Below are positions 1 to 9,557 of a DNA stretch of 64,000 bases, piece after piece. A program made the position numbers and the translations under genes. The DNA lies in the NCBI RefSeq assembly GCF_947500765.1, contig NZ_CANMTH010000012.1, positions 48,659 to 112,658 on the forward strand, in the 5' to 3' direction. The notes beneath the pieces are model-generated. The model searched no databases and had not been told where the DNA came from. It saw only the letters and a program-made list of their open reading frames with translations. Position 1 is the first letter of the stretch; the number at the start of each line of letters is the position of its first letter. This stretch comes from an uncultured Formosa sp. GTDB lineage: Bacteria > Bacteroidota > Bacteroidia > Flavobacteriales > Flavobacteriaceae.

Positions 1-2
1 TC

Positions 3-103
3 GTTTTATTTCATTTCTCATAAAAGTCACTGGATAACATAGCCTGTAGTATAAGTGTGCACGTTAAAAATGCTTTATTTTAATTTTTTTTTAGTTGCTT
101 TAG
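3..103. repeat. upstream regulatory repeat, copy A
   Basis: About 100 bp here aligns collinearly with 2824-2923 upstream of susC. Shared blocks are the TTTCTCATAAAA block near the start, the 18-mer TGTAGTATAAGTGTRCAC (45-62 here) and a TTTTTTAGTTG block near the end. The 18-mer ends in the near-palindrome GTGTGCAC. It lies about 175 bp before the hydrolase start at 237. I infer a shared operator or leader for one regulator, and the TPR/LuxR protein between the two copies is a natural candidate. Confidence 0.6.
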
Positions 104-188
104 AAAGAATTCAACATAAATTGATTAATTAAAATTTTATAAAACTTCTAGAATTCGTTTTCTACGACCATATAATTTTTCAATAAAA

Positions 189-196
189 TAGGTTTG
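189..196 (+). promoter_or_regulatory. TAnnTTTG -7 box for the alpha/beta hydrolase
   Basis: TAGGTTTG matches the Bacteroidota -7 consensus TAnnTTTG and would start transcription about 35 nt before the ATG at 237. No clear -33 TTG is visible. Confidence 0.45.
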
Positions 197-236
197 TGTA
201 TTTAAGAGGTATTAAAAAAAATAAAGTAAACATATT

Positions 237-1127
237 ATGATAAAAAAGCTTATTCTATTAATTGTTATTGTGTTATTTCACAATTATTCTTTTGGGCAAT
301 CAGGATATCAATTTCCTAAAGATTATACGGTTCTAAATGTCGATCCTGCTAAAACCGATTCACGAATTAAAGAAGCTAATACACCTCATTTTATAGTTTA
401 TAATCAAGCTGCAAAACAAGGGAAACTTTTATTGTTTTTACCTGGTACAGGAGGCATTGCTGCTAAAGGCCCTAAGGATTTGTTTTCTGTAGCTGTTAGT
501 CAGGGATATCATGTTATTAATCTGTCTTATATAAATACACCAGCAGTTGCTCAGATATGTAGAGGAGAAAACTTAGAAAAAAATGCAAAATGTACAAGTG
601 ATTTTAGGACTATGCGTATTTATGGCAATAATAATTTTCCGCTTATTGAAGATCAAGAACATGATGCTATAGTTAATAGATTGACTAAATTATTAACCTA
701 TCTTGCAGAAAATGATAAGCAAGGTAATTGGGGAGCTTACCTTAAAAATGGAGAACCAAAATGGAGTGAAATTGCGGTTTCAGGACAATCTCAAGGTGGC
801 GGAATGGCTGCTTTTATAGCAAAAAAGGAACGTGTTGCTAGAGTGATAGATTTTTCTGGAGGATGGGATTATTCTGCTAAAAATAAAATTGCTGGATGGT
901 ATTATAATGAAAGTGTTACGCCTTCCAATTTATGGTATGGTACCTATCATGTTACCGAGCCTACAGCTAAAGTGATTGAAGCATCTTATATAGCAATGGG
1001 GATACCTAAAGATCATATTTACTCTTTTAATCTTCCTGTGCCAGAAGGAAAAAAAGGACATTCTAATGGTGTAAGAAATATAGGTTACGCAGAGCAATGG
1101 ATAACGTTATTAGGAAAAGGAAATTAA
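237..1127 (+). CDS. secreted alpha/beta hydrolase
   Basis: 296 aa with an N-terminal signal peptide (about residues 1-20, ending near FGQ). An esterase-type nucleophile elbow GQSQG is centred on Ser185 and followed by further glycines, preceded by an oxyanion-loop-like LPGTGG near residue 70. A late His in GKKGHSNG near residue 273 could complete a triad. It resembles the BPSS1187-type alpha/beta hydrolases, but I cannot name a substrate. It is the first gene of a locus with SusC/SusD and a sulfatase and shares an upstream repeat with susC, so a role as a secreted esterase acting on the same substrate is a reasonable inference. It is followed by a strong hairpin terminator, so it is probably transcribed alone. 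Confidence 0.7.
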   Translation: MIKKLILLIVIVLFHNYSFGQSGYQFPKDYTVLNVDPAKTDSRIKEANTPHFIVYNQAAKQGKLLLFLPGTGGIAAKGPKDLFSVAVSQGYHVINLSYINTPAVAQICRGENLEKNAKCTSDFRTMRIYGNNNFPLIEDQEHDAIVNRLTKLLTYLAENDKQGNWGAYLKNGEPKWSEIAVSGQSQGGGMAAFIAKKERVARVIDFSGGWDYSAKNKIAGWYYNESVTPSNLWYGTYHVTEPTAKVIEASYIAMGIPKDHIYSFNLPVPEGKKGHSNGVRNIGYAEQWITLLGKGN

Positions 1128-1183
1128 AGAGTGTAATTTATAGAGTAATCTCATAAAAAGACCAAATAATTATATTTTTATAT

Positions 1184-1235
1184 AAAAAAGTATGTTACAA
1201 AGTAAGTATTTTTACTCTGTAACATACCTTTTTTA
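1184..1235. terminator. hairpin terminator after the hydrolase
   Basis: A long near-perfect hairpin: TATGTTACA (1191-1199) pairs with TGTAACATA (1218-1226), and AGTAA (1201-1205) with TTACT (1212-1216) around a 6-nt loop. It is flanked by an A-run and a T-run. It sits only 25 bp before the next start, so it separates the hydrolase and regulator transcripts. Confidence 0.85.
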
Positions 1236-1259
1236 TTAAGGATAGGAGTTATTATATAA

Positions 1260-2693
1260 ATGAGAAGCAGATATATTATTATATTATTTTTTTTAGTTCT
1301 TTCTTCAGTATATGCCGGGCAGCAATCACAAAAAACAGATTATGAAGATTGGATAAATAAAGAGAATTCGTTGATTAAAAAAGGCCTTCTTGAAGAAGCC
1401 TTACTTCTAGACATAGATATTGTTGAGAGGGCTAAAAAGGAGAATGATATTTATTATGTTACTGTTGGCTATATACGCATTGCTAATATCTTATGCACTT
1501 TTGGAGAACATTTAGAGAGTTTGAGATATTTAGATTTGGCAGATAATTTAATAGATGAAGATAAAGACTTTATTCTAAAAATAAGGGTTCTAGCTAATTA
1601 TGCAAGAAATTATGCAGCATTAAAAATTAGTAATAAGTCTATTGAATATTACAATAGGTGCATTAAACTCTGTAACAAGTTGCCTCCTAATTATGATTAT
1701 TTATTATCTTTCTTGTACATAAACAAGGCAGATGCTTTTACAAATACTCCTTATAAATTAGATTCTACATTAGTTTATTTACATAAGGCAATTAAAATTA
1801 AAGAAAATCCATTTAAGTATGCCGTTGTTGCAAATTATTATTTAAAGAAGGATGTAAATATAGATTCAGCAAAGACTTATTTAAATAAAAGTAAAAAGTT
1901 AATGCAAGTTCGGGATATTACAGAATATCATAAATCTATAATACTGCAAGCAGAAGCTAATTATAATAAAGCCATAGGGAATTATGATAAAGCTATAAGT
2001 TTGTATGAAGAGTCTATAGATATTTCTAGGAATATTAAGGAGTTAGACAATGTTCAATTATCTTATAAATTAATTTCAGAAACGTACTCTCAATTACAAG
2101 ACGAGGATCGTTCTCATGAGTATTTAGTAAAATATGCAGACTTAACAGATAGTTTAAGTACGCAGTATAATAAAAATATAGGTGGTGTAATTAGTAACTT
2201 TTTAACCGAACAAGAAAGTGATTATAAGCAGCAAGAAAAAAAATACAGTGTTCTTATAGTAACAGTAGTCTTTTTGTTTGTAGGACTTGTAATCCTAATT
2301 GTGTATTACTACAGAAAAAAAAGACTTAGAATAGTTGAAGAGAAAGAATACTTAATAAAGCAAGAACAACTTGAAAGTGAAAAATTAAAACAAAAATTAA
2401 ATGAAGCTTTCGAAGAAGTTGTCGATTTAGCTAAAAGTAACGACCCTTCTTTTCTTATCCGTTTTCAAGAAGTTTATCCCGAGGTGTGTACAAATTTATT
2501 AAGGGTAAATTCTAAATTGGTAAACACAGAATTAACATTATGTGCCATGATTTGGCTTAATTTTTCTTCAAAAGATATTGCAAGCTTCACTAATATTCAG
2601 CCCAGAACGGTGCAAACCAAAAAGTACAGATTACGTAAAAAGCTAAACATTCCCGAAGATGAAAATATATATACTTGGATAAAAAGAATTTAA
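1260..2693 (+). CDS. TPR membrane regulator with C-terminal LuxR-like HTH
   Basis: 477 aa: signal peptide (about 1-19), TPR-like helical repeats over about residues 30-290, one transmembrane helix near 328-350, then a charged coiled coil and a C-terminal LuxR-type helix-turn-helix. The last block contains KDIASFTNIQPRTVQTKKYR, with the usual pattern of a recognition helix before RLRKKL. This architecture is a Bacteroidota one-component sensor-regulator: periplasmic TPR domain sensing or binding a partner, and cytoplasmic DNA binding. It lies just before susC and between the two copies of a ~100 bp repeat, so I infer that it controls the hydrolase and the susCD-sulfatase genes. No kinase or receiver domain is seen. 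Confidence 0.8.
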   Translation: MRSRYIIILFFLVLSSVYAGQQSQKTDYEDWINKENSLIKKGLLEEALLLDIDIVERAKKENDIYYVTVGYIRIANILCTFGEHLESLRYLDLADNLIDEDKDFILKIRVLANYARNYAALKISNKSIEYYNRCIKLCNKLPPNYDYLLSFLYINKADAFTNTPYKLDSTLVYLHKAIKIKENPFKYAVVANYYLKKDVNIDSAKTYLNKSKKLMQVRDITEYHKSIILQAEANYNKAIGNYDKAISLYEESIDISRNIKELDNVQLSYKLISETYSQLQDEDRSHEYLVKYADLTDSLSTQYNKNIGGVISNFLTEQESDYKQQEKKYSVLIVTVVFLFVGLVILIVYYYRKKRLRIVEEKEYLIKQEQLESEKLKQKLNEAFEEVVDLAKSNDPSFLIRFQEVYPEVCTNLLRVNSKLVNTELTLCAMIWLNFSSKDIASFTNIQPRTVQTKKYRLRKKLNIPEDENIYTWIKRI

Positions 2694-3020
2694 TTCAAGT
2701 TGTTTATAAAAACTCTTTTTTTTACTGATATTTTTATTGTGTTTTAACATTATTATTGATTTTTTTGGATGTCATGTTTGATAAATTATTTGAATAAAAT
2801 AAATAAATTAATAATATACTGTTGTTTTATTTTCTTTCTCATAAAAATCTAGTGTTAAGGCTTGATGTAGTATAAGTGTACACCTCTAAATCTCCCGTTT
2901 TTATTGGTTTTTTAGTTGTTTTATATCTCATTTGTTAATGTTGTCATAAATATAATTTAACAAAAAGTTAAATTATTTTGAAGGCATTTAATAGATGGTT
3001 TATAATAAAAACAACTGTGT
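2694..3020. other. susC leader region without a gene
   Basis: 327 bp, very AT-rich, no plausible ORF. It holds copy B of the regulatory repeat (2824-2923) and a small A/T hairpin near 2955-2975. No exact TAnnTTTG box was found between the repeat and the susC start, so the promoter is unassigned. Confidence 0.6.
2824..2923. repeat. upstream regulatory repeat, copy B
   Basis: Second copy of the element at 3-103. The 18-mer TGTAGTATAAGTGTACAC occupies 2866-2883, and its last eight bases GTGTACAC form a perfect palindrome. It lies about 140 bp before the susC ATG. Confidence 0.6.
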
Positions 3021-6000
3021 ATGAAAACAAAAATCTTCAAATTATTAATCTTCTTTATTACGATTCAATTCGGGACTATTCAGTATATCTATTCGCAAGA
3101 AAACAATATTACGGGTAAGGTGATAGACGAATCAAGTATTCCTGCTTCAGGAGTAACTGTTATAATAAAAGGTACTCGGATAGGTGTGCAAACAGATTTT
3201 GATGGTAATTATTCCATTAAAGCAAATCAAGGACAGGTGTTGGTGTTTTCTTATTTAGGTATGGGGGCAGAAGAAAGAACTGTTGGTGCCTCTACAAAAA
3301 TAGACGTTACGTTATATGAAGATGCAGAAGCCCTGAATGAGGTTGTGGTAACTGCAATGGGTATTGAGCGAGCAGAAAAGACTTTAGGGTATGCTGTGAG
3401 TACAGTAAAATCTGAAGATTTTGAAGAAGCAAGAGAAACCGATGTATTACAAGCCTTACAAGGTAAAGTGTCTGGTGTTCAAATTACTGGCGGAGGCGGA
3501 GGTGTAGGGACTTCGACAAAGATAACAGTAAGAGGTCTTACTCGTATATTTGGAGATAATAACCCGTTATGGGTAATTGATGGGGTTCCTATATCTGATG
3601 ATAATAGTTCTGACGGTGGTATATCAGGAGGTGCAAATTATGGGAACAGAGCCCAAGATATTAATCCAGATGATATTGAAACGCTAACCGTGCTTAAAGG
3701 GGCATCGGCTGCGGCTTTATATGGTTCAAGAGCATCTAACGGTGTTATTGTGGTAACTACTAAAAAAGGGAAAGGAAAAGGTGCCACCATTACTTATAGC
3801 TCAACAATGCGTTTTGATACACCTCTACGACTTCCAGATTTTCAAAATAGCTATGGCCCAGGTAGTCTAGGAGTTTATAGTGAGATTGATGGCGATAATA
3901 TACAAGATGCTTCTAAAGGTTGGGGACCTGCAATCTCTAGCGGAACAACGTACACAGATTATGCAGGCAATTTACAAACCTTTACATCGAATCCAGATCT
4001 TCAAAAAGATTTTTATGATTTAGGTTCAACTAGGGTAAATAGTTTTTCAATTTCAGGAACTTCAAACGAAGGAAAAAATAATTATAGAGTTAGTACTTCT
4101 TATAGTTCAAATGAAGGGCTTTTACCTGGATCGTCTCTTGATAGATTGAATTTAGGCCTTAAAGCAGGTTCTGAATTGTCTGATAAGTTGAGTTCTGAAT
4201 TCAGCGTAAATTATATTAATACAGGTATAGATGGTGCTGTAGCAACAGGAGCAAATGACCCTAATATATTAACAAGTATTGTCAATCTATTACCAAGAGT
4301 TACAAATATAGATGTTTTTAAACCATGGGTAGCCGATGATGGCGTAACACAGCTATCTCCTGTTGATGCTGATGGAACCAATAACCCGTATTGGATTGTT
4401 AATGAAAATCAAAGAACAGCTGATACCGAACGGTTTTTTGGGAATGTTGCTCTTACTTATAGCCCTGTAAATCATTTTTCTATGTTAGGAAGAGTGGGGT
4501 ATGATACCTACAATACAAAATATTTTAGAAATAATCATAAAGGAACTATTGGACTTCTTGAGGGTAATTATAGACAATCTACTACGAGTAGAAATGAAAT
4601 AACTCTAGATTATATAGCAACTTATGATAATTCTTTTGAAGATTTTGATGTTACTTTAAGGGGTGGGGTACAATGGAATCAAAGAACAACTGATATTATT
4701 GGTAATCTTGGTACAACTCTTACTATTCCTGAGCTTTTTTCCCCAGGTAATGTAGAAAGTAATGTTCCTTTTAACAATTATTCTCAAACACGTATTTTTG
4801 GAACTTTTGGAGATTTTACAATGACTTATAAAAAATGGCTTACTTTAAATGCAACTGCAAGAAACGATTGGTCTTCTACCTTACCAGAGAATAACAACAG
4901 TTATTTTTATCCATCAGTAGCTTTAAGTTTCGTATTTTCTGATGCCTTTAATATTGACAGTAATATTTTTAGTTATGGTAAATTAAGAACAAACTGGGCA
5001 AACGTAGGGGGTGATACAAGTGCTTATCGATTAGATTACTTGTATACTCCTCAATCAAGTTGGTATGGACAATTTAGTACATCTGGAACATTTCCTTTTG
5101 GTGGTCAGCTCGCTTTTTCGGGTCCAAATTCTCTGCCAGATGCATATTTAAAGCCAGAAAATCAATTAAGTAAAGAAATTGGTATTGAATTAGGGTTTTT
5201 TAAAAACAGATTTACAGTAGATGCAACTTATTATAAGACTAATACTACTGACCAAATTATAGCATTATCTACCTCGCCTTCTACAGGGTATAGTTCTGCT
5301 TGGACTAATTTAGGAGAAATATCAAACACAGGTTTTGAATTACAATTAGGAATAAAATTAATTAGAGCTAAAGGGTTTAAGTGGGACTTAAATTACAATT
5401 TTACAACCAATGAAACCATTATTGAAGATTTAGGTGATTTAGAGAAATATACTTTGGCAAGTACTTATAATGGTTTAACAGTAGCTGCCGGAGAAGGAGA
5501 AAGTATAGGTCTATATGGAAATAGATTTGCTAGAGCTGTAGATGAAAATGGAAATACTATAGAGGATCAAATACTAGTAGGAAGTACCGGTTTACGTTAT
5601 GAAGGTAATACAGAACGCTTAGGAGATATAATGCCAGACTTTACTATGGGGCTTACTTCTGTATTTAGTTATAAAGGTTGGAGACTATCCACAACTTTCG
5701 ATTGGAAAGAAGGCGGTGTTTTATATTCGCAAACCGTATCTAACCTAAGAACTAGTGGTTTGGCTGCAGAAACAGCTGTAGATAGAGAAACACTTTTTGT
5801 AGATCCAAATACCTTTGTTGATAATGGAGATGGTACGTATTCTGAAAACACAACACCAATACCAAATGTACAATCTTATTGGACTAATTATTCGGCCTCT
5901 AGGATTCATGAAAGTAATACGTTTGATGCTACTTATATAAAATGGAGAGAGTTAGCTTTGTCTTATTCGTTGAATAAGAATCAGTTAGGGAGCACCCCTT

Positions 6001-6176
6001 TTAAATCTTTAAGATTTAGTTTGCAAGGAAGAAATATAGCACTTTTTAATACTAGTATTCCTCATATTGATCCAGAAACAAATTTGTTTGGTTCAAGTAG
6101 TAATGGAGGGGGTATTGAATATAATGGTTTGCCTTCAACAAGTAGTATTGGGTTTGGTGTTAACGTTCAATTTTAA
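3021..6176 (+). CDS. SusC/RagA-family TonB-dependent outer-membrane transporter
   Basis: 1051 aa, the usual SusC length. Signal peptide (about 1-25), a carboxypeptidase-D-like regulatory domain starting ITGKVIDESS with the FDGNYSI motif, a TonB-box region (LNEVVVTAMG near residue 107), then a plug domain with WVIDGVP and the family hallmark KGASAAALYGSRASNG near residues 225-242. A long beta-barrel follows, ending in Phe as outer-membrane proteins do. It acts with the SusD lipoprotein 11 bp downstream to import an oligomeric substrate powered by TonB-ExbBD. The neighbouring sulfatase suggests a sulfated glycan or sulfated small polymer, which is inference. The sequence looks intact. Confidence 0.95.
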   Translation: MKTKIFKLLIFFITIQFGTIQYIYSQENNITGKVIDESSIPASGVTVIIKGTRIGVQTDFDGNYSIKANQGQVLVFSYLGMGAEERTVGASTKIDVTLYEDAEALNEVVVTAMGIERAEKTLGYAVSTVKSEDFEEARETDVLQALQGKVSGVQITGGGGGVGTSTKITVRGLTRIFGDNNPLWVIDGVPISDDNSSDGGISGGANYGNRAQDINPDDIETLTVLKGASAAALYGSRASNGVIVVTTKKGKGKGATITYSSTMRFDTPLRLPDFQNSYGPGSLGVYSEIDGDNIQDASKGWGPAISSGTTYTDYAGNLQTFTSNPDLQKDFYDLGSTRVNSFSISGTSNEGKNNYRVSTSYSSNEGLLPGSSLDRLNLGLKAGSELSDKLSSEFSVNYINTGIDGAVATGANDPNILTSIVNLLPRVTNIDVFKPWVADDGVTQLSPVDADGTNNPYWIVNENQRTADTERFFGNVALTYSPVNHFSMLGRVGYDTYNTKYFRNNHKGTIGLLEGNYRQSTTSRNEITLDYIATYDNSFEDFDVTLRGGVQWNQRTTDIIGNLGTTLTIPELFSPGNVESNVPFNNYSQTRIFGTFGDFTMTYKKWLTLNATARNDWSSTLPENNNSYFYPSVALSFVFSDAFNIDSNIFSYGKLRTNWANVGGDTSAYRLDYLYTPQSSWYGQFSTSGTFPFGGQLAFSGPNSLPDAYLKPENQLSKEIGIELGFFKNRFTVDATYYKTNTTDQIIALSTSPSTGYSSAWTNLGEISNTGFELQLGIKLIRAKGFKWDLNYNFTTNETIIEDLGDLEKYTLASTYNGLTVAAGEGESIGLYGNRFARAVDENGNTIEDQILVGSTGLRYEGNTERLGDIMPDFTMGLTSVFSYKGWRLSTTFDWKEGGVLYSQTVSNLRTSGLAAETAVDRETLFVDPNTFVDNGDGTYSENTTPIPNVQSYWTNYSASRIHESNTFDATYIKWRELALSYSLNKNQLGSTPFKSLRFSLQGRNIALFNTSIPHIDPETNLFGSSSNGGGIEYNGLPSTSSIGFGVNVQF

Positions 6177-6187
6177 ATAAGAAAAAG

Positions 6188-7627
6188 ATGAAAAATACAA
6201 TCATAAAAACAAAGTATTTATTTTTATTATCGTTAATTATATTCAGCTTAAACGGATGTACTGATGATATAACAGATATTAATGAAGATCCATTAGCAGT
6301 AACAACAGTACCACCTTATCTTTTATTTCCTGAGGTCATAGTCAATATGTCTTCGCAAAGAGTTATTGAATTCGCAGGTTCTAATATGCATGCGCAACAA
6401 TGGGCAGGTAGTGCTGGTACCTGGAGAAGTAGAAGTAGATATACACTTGGAGTGCCTTCAGTAAATAATGCATGGACAAATTGGTATACAACCTGTTTAA
6501 AAAATTTATCTTTAGTAGAATTATTAGTTGAAAAAGATTACCCAGAAGATGTATATATTACTGCTCAAGCGAAAATATTAGAAGGGTTTATTTATTCTAA
6601 TATAACACAGGTATGGGGAGAAGTTCCATTTACCCAAGCAGGAAATCCAACAGAATATCCTAATCCAGAGTTTGATTCTCAAGAAACTGTAATGGAAGGT
6701 ATAGTTACTTTAATGGATGAAGCTATTGCAATTTTAGAACAAGATATCGATTCAGACATTGTTGATGACTTAATTTTTGATGGAGATAAAGAGGCTTGGA
6801 TTCGTTGGGCAAATTCTATTAAGTTAAAAATGCTCATGTTTATGGCAAATATAAAACCTACTGAAGTATCAGACAGACTTCAGGAAGTAGCAAATAGCGC
6901 GTTAATACTAACGAACGAACAGGAAGCTAAATTAAAATACAGTTCTGAAATTGGTAACGAAAACCCTAAATATACTTTTATAAATAATTATTGGGGAGGA
7001 AATGTTAATTTATGGTACGCAGGAAGCCCTCTTGTAAACCTTATGAATGATTTAGACGATCCCCGTAGAGCAACTTATTTTGATCAAAATGTAAATGGTG
7101 TTTATGTTGGTTTAGTTCAAGGATATACAGGTGTCACACTTACTTCAAAAATAAATGTAAACAATATTCTAGCAGATACACCTGATAGATACTCAACAGC
7201 ATCTGAAACCTATTTTTTATTGGCAGATGCTGCTGCAAATGGATATATTTCAGGAGGTTTAGCACAAGCGAATACATGGTTTTTAGAAGGAGTTACATTG
7301 GCTTTAGATTATTTTGATGGTTCTTTAGGAGAGATTTCACAAACAGATAAAGATACGTATATAGCAAGTTTGCCAGATTTATCAACACTAACAACAGATG
7401 AAGCACTAGATTATATAAACGACCAGCATTATATCTCTTTATTTGGTAATGGAATTGAAGCATGGAATTTATGGAAAAGAACAAAGTCAGTTGATTTTGA
7501 TATTCCTAACCTTTCTGGTGCCTCAGATATAATTAGAAGATATACATATTCTAGCAATGAAGCTGCAGCTAATATAAACATACCTACTGAAGTAACTATT
7601 GAGGATCCTATGTGGTTTGAAAAATAG
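6188..7627 (+). CDS. SusD/RagB-family substrate-binding lipoprotein
   Basis: 479 aa with a lipoprotein signal: hydrophobic stretch then LNGC, which places the lipidated Cys near residue 24. The segment DITDINEDPLAVTTVPPYLL and the later WIRWANSIKLKMLMFMANI are typical of the SusD-like (SusD_2 type) helical fold, in which TPR-like units cap the SusC barrel. The end (WNLWKRTK...FDIPN) is characteristic of the family. It is cotranscribed with susC (11 bp gap). A 17 bp inverted repeat follows it and may limit read-through to the sulfatase. Binding specificity cannot be read from sequence. Confidence 0.92.
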   Translation: MKNTIIKTKYLFLLSLIIFSLNGCTDDITDINEDPLAVTTVPPYLLFPEVIVNMSSQRVIEFAGSNMHAQQWAGSAGTWRSRSRYTLGVPSVNNAWTNWYTTCLKNLSLVELLVEKDYPEDVYITAQAKILEGFIYSNITQVWGEVPFTQAGNPTEYPNPEFDSQETVMEGIVTLMDEAIAILEQDIDSDIVDDLIFDGDKEAWIRWANSIKLKMLMFMANIKPTEVSDRLQEVANSALILTNEQEAKLKYSSEIGNENPKYTFINNYWGGNVNLWYAGSPLVNLMNDLDDPRRATYFDQNVNGVYVGLVQGYTGVTLTSKINVNNILADTPDRYSTASETYFLLADAAANGYISGGLAQANTWFLEGVTLALDYFDGSLGEISQTDKDTYIASLPDLSTLTTDEALDYINDQHYISLFGNGIEAWNLWKRTKSVDFDIPNLSGASDIIRRYTYSSNEAAANINIPTEVTIEDPMWFEK

Positions 7628-7969
7628 AGTGTAATATTTTAGAATTATAGTAAGCTAGTGATGTTTCATTTTTTTTGAGTTAGTCATCGTCTTATAACTG
7701 TTTTATAAGATAAAAACTGAATTTTATAATTACTAGCTTACTATAATTTAACGCAATTAATATGTCTATAAAAGATTAAAAAATGTCTTGTTAATAATGA
7801 GATAAGGTTTAAAAGAAAACAGAATTAAACGAGAAGTAATTTTACACTTAGTTTACATTCATCTATGGGCGTAATAACAAAATTACCAATTACGATAGCT
7901 AGATTTTGTCCGTAAATACATTCGAAAAGTAAAACGAATAAGAAATAAGATATATTAAATTTTTATTTA
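7628..7969. other. intergenic region between susD and sulfatase
   Basis: 342 bp without a supported ORF. The left part is the large inverted repeat at 7643-7748. At the right end ATTAAAT (7954-7960) and ATTTAAT (7965-7971) form a short hairpin overlapping the sulfatase start codon, which could affect translation. No clear TAnnTTTG box is visible. Confidence 0.5.
7643..7748. repeat. 17 bp perfect inverted repeat with nested hairpin
   Basis: AATTATAGTAAGCTAGT (7643-7659) and its exact reverse complement (7732-7748) flank 72 bp, inside which CTTATAA (7691-7697) pairs with TTATAAG (7703-7709). The RNA could fold into a long branched hairpin. It lacks a T-run expected of a simple terminator and has no obvious target-site duplication. 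It could be an attenuator or RNA-stability element between susCD and the downstream enzymes, or a remnant miniature element. Confidence 0.7.
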
Positions 7970-9544
7970 ATGATGATTATAAAAAAAAGAATATTTAACT
8001 ACTTTACATTAATAGCTATTTTAATATTGTGTGGCTGTGAAAAAAAAACAGACACTAAAGAAGTAAATGTAGACATCGATAGGCCAAATATTTTATTTAT
8101 TCCTATAGATGATCTCAGACCAGAGTTGGGGTGTTATGGTAATAGCGACGTAATATCTCCTAATATTGACAAATTAGCCTCTAATGGCGTTGTTTTTAAT
8201 CGTGCCTACTGCCAACAAGCCGTTTGTACTGCTTCTAGAACAAGTTTATTGACGGGTTTAAGACCTGACTCTACGCAAGTTTGGGATTTAAAAACACATT
8301 TTAGAGACCAAATGCCCGACCTGGTTACACTTCCTCAATTTTTTAAAAATAATGGTTACTATAGTGTTGGTTTAGGAAAAACGTTTCATAACACTTTGCA
8401 GGATTCCTTAGCTTGGAATGAGTATTTACATGTCGACGGATTTCCTTTCGATCCGGATGCTGTATACGTAAACCAAGATAATATTATAGAACAAAAAGAA
8501 CTTGAATTAAAACGCTTAAAAGCAGGTCGAGCTAAATTTGATAAGTATGGTTTTATTTATTCGAAAACTAGATCTAGTGAAATGGGACTGGTAGATGATG
8601 ATGCTTATTATGATGGCGCTCAAACTACAATGGCTATTAAAAAATTAAGCGAATTAAAATCTAAAAATCAACCTTTCTTTTTATCTGTAGGGTTCTATAG
8701 ACCGCATTTACCTTTTAACGCACCCAAAAAATATTGGGACATGTATAATAGGGAAGATATAAAATTGGCAGATAATCAATTTCATCCAAAAGATAGTCCA
8801 TCTTATGCTGTGCATGGGGATGCCGAACTTAGAGGGTATATGGATGCTAAAAACAACTTACCTTATCCTAATGAAGGAAATTGGGATGAAGAAAAGCAAA
8901 GAGAACTTAAGCATGCCTATTATGCCTCTATCTCTTATGTCGATGCGCAAATAGGTAGAATAATGGACGAATTAGAACGTCTTGGGCTTAAAGATAATAC
9001 CATTGTTGTACTTTGGGGAGATCATGGTTGGAAGCTTGGTGAACATAATGGTTGGGGTAAACAAACCAATTATGAAATTGATGCTAGAGTACCATTAATT
9101 ATTAGTGGAGATAAAGTTGCTGCTAAAGGTAAAATTAGTGATGCTTTAACAGAGTTTGTAGATGTGTATCCAACACTTTGCGATGTAACAGGTTTTAATG
9201 TTCCCGAATATTTACAAGGAACAAGTTTAAAACCGCTTCTAAAAGATCCAGATTCAAAAGTAAAAGACGCTGCTTATAGTCAGTTTTTATTAGGAAGATT
9301 TGGGCCTATAAAAGAAAGAGAAGAAGAACGAATGGGATATACTGTAAGGACAGATCGTTACCGTTATGTTGAATGGTATACCTGGAAGGCAGATAAAAAA
9401 GAAAAAGGAGAATTAGTGGGGAGAGAACTTTTTGATCATGAGAAAGATTCTCAAGAGAATATAAATGTTGTAAACGAAGTTGCAAACCAGGAATTAGTAG
9501 TAACGTTGTCTCAAGAATTAAAAAAAGGATTCACAACATTATAA
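7970..9544 (+). CDS. lipoprotein sulfatase, iduronate-2-sulfatase-like
   Basis: 524 aa. A lipoprotein signal with the lipobox region LILCGC anchors it to a membrane. The sulfatase active site is Cys86-Thr-Ala-Ser-Arg90 (C-x-A-x-R), in which the Cys is converted to formylglycine. N-terminal metal ligands lie in IPIDDLRPE and the C-terminal metal site in WGDHGWKLGEHNGWGK. The segments RPHLPF and the DHGWxLGEH pattern are typical of the iduronate-2-sulfatase-like S1 subgroup. It is predicted to remove sulfate esters from the substrate handled by the adjacent SusC/SusD. Maturation requires an anaerobic or aerobic formylglycine-generating enzyme elsewhere in the genome. Two ATGs are adjacent at 7970 and 7973 and either could be used. 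Confidence 0.92.
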   Translation: MMIIKKRIFNYFTLIAILILCGCEKKTDTKEVNVDIDRPNILFIPIDDLRPELGCYGNSDVISPNIDKLASNGVVFNRAYCQQAVCTASRTSLLTGLRPDSTQVWDLKTHFRDQMPDLVTLPQFFKNNGYYSVGLGKTFHNTLQDSLAWNEYLHVDGFPFDPDAVYVNQDNIIEQKELELKRLKAGRAKFDKYGFIYSKTRSSEMGLVDDDAYYDGAQTTMAIKKLSELKSKNQPFFLSVGFYRPHLPFNAPKKYWDMYNREDIKLADNQFHPKDSPSYAVHGDAELRGYMDAKNNLPYPNEGNWDEEKQRELKHAYYASISYVDAQIGRIMDELERLGLKDNTIVVLWGDHGWKLGEHNGWGKQTNYEIDARVPLIISGDKVAAKGKISDALTEFVDVYPTLCDVTGFNVPEYLQGTSLKPLLKDPDSKVKDAAYSQFLLGRFGPIKEREEERMGYTVRTDRYRYVEWYTWKADKKEKGELVGRELFDHEKDSQENINVVNEVANQELVVTLSQELKKGFTTL

Positions 9545-9557
9545 GTTGATAAACATT

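Noticed and set aside
7643-7748. Insertion sequence or complete mobile element at the inverted repeat
   Set aside because: The 72 bp interior has no transposase and no clear target-site duplication; only a miniature remnant remains possible.
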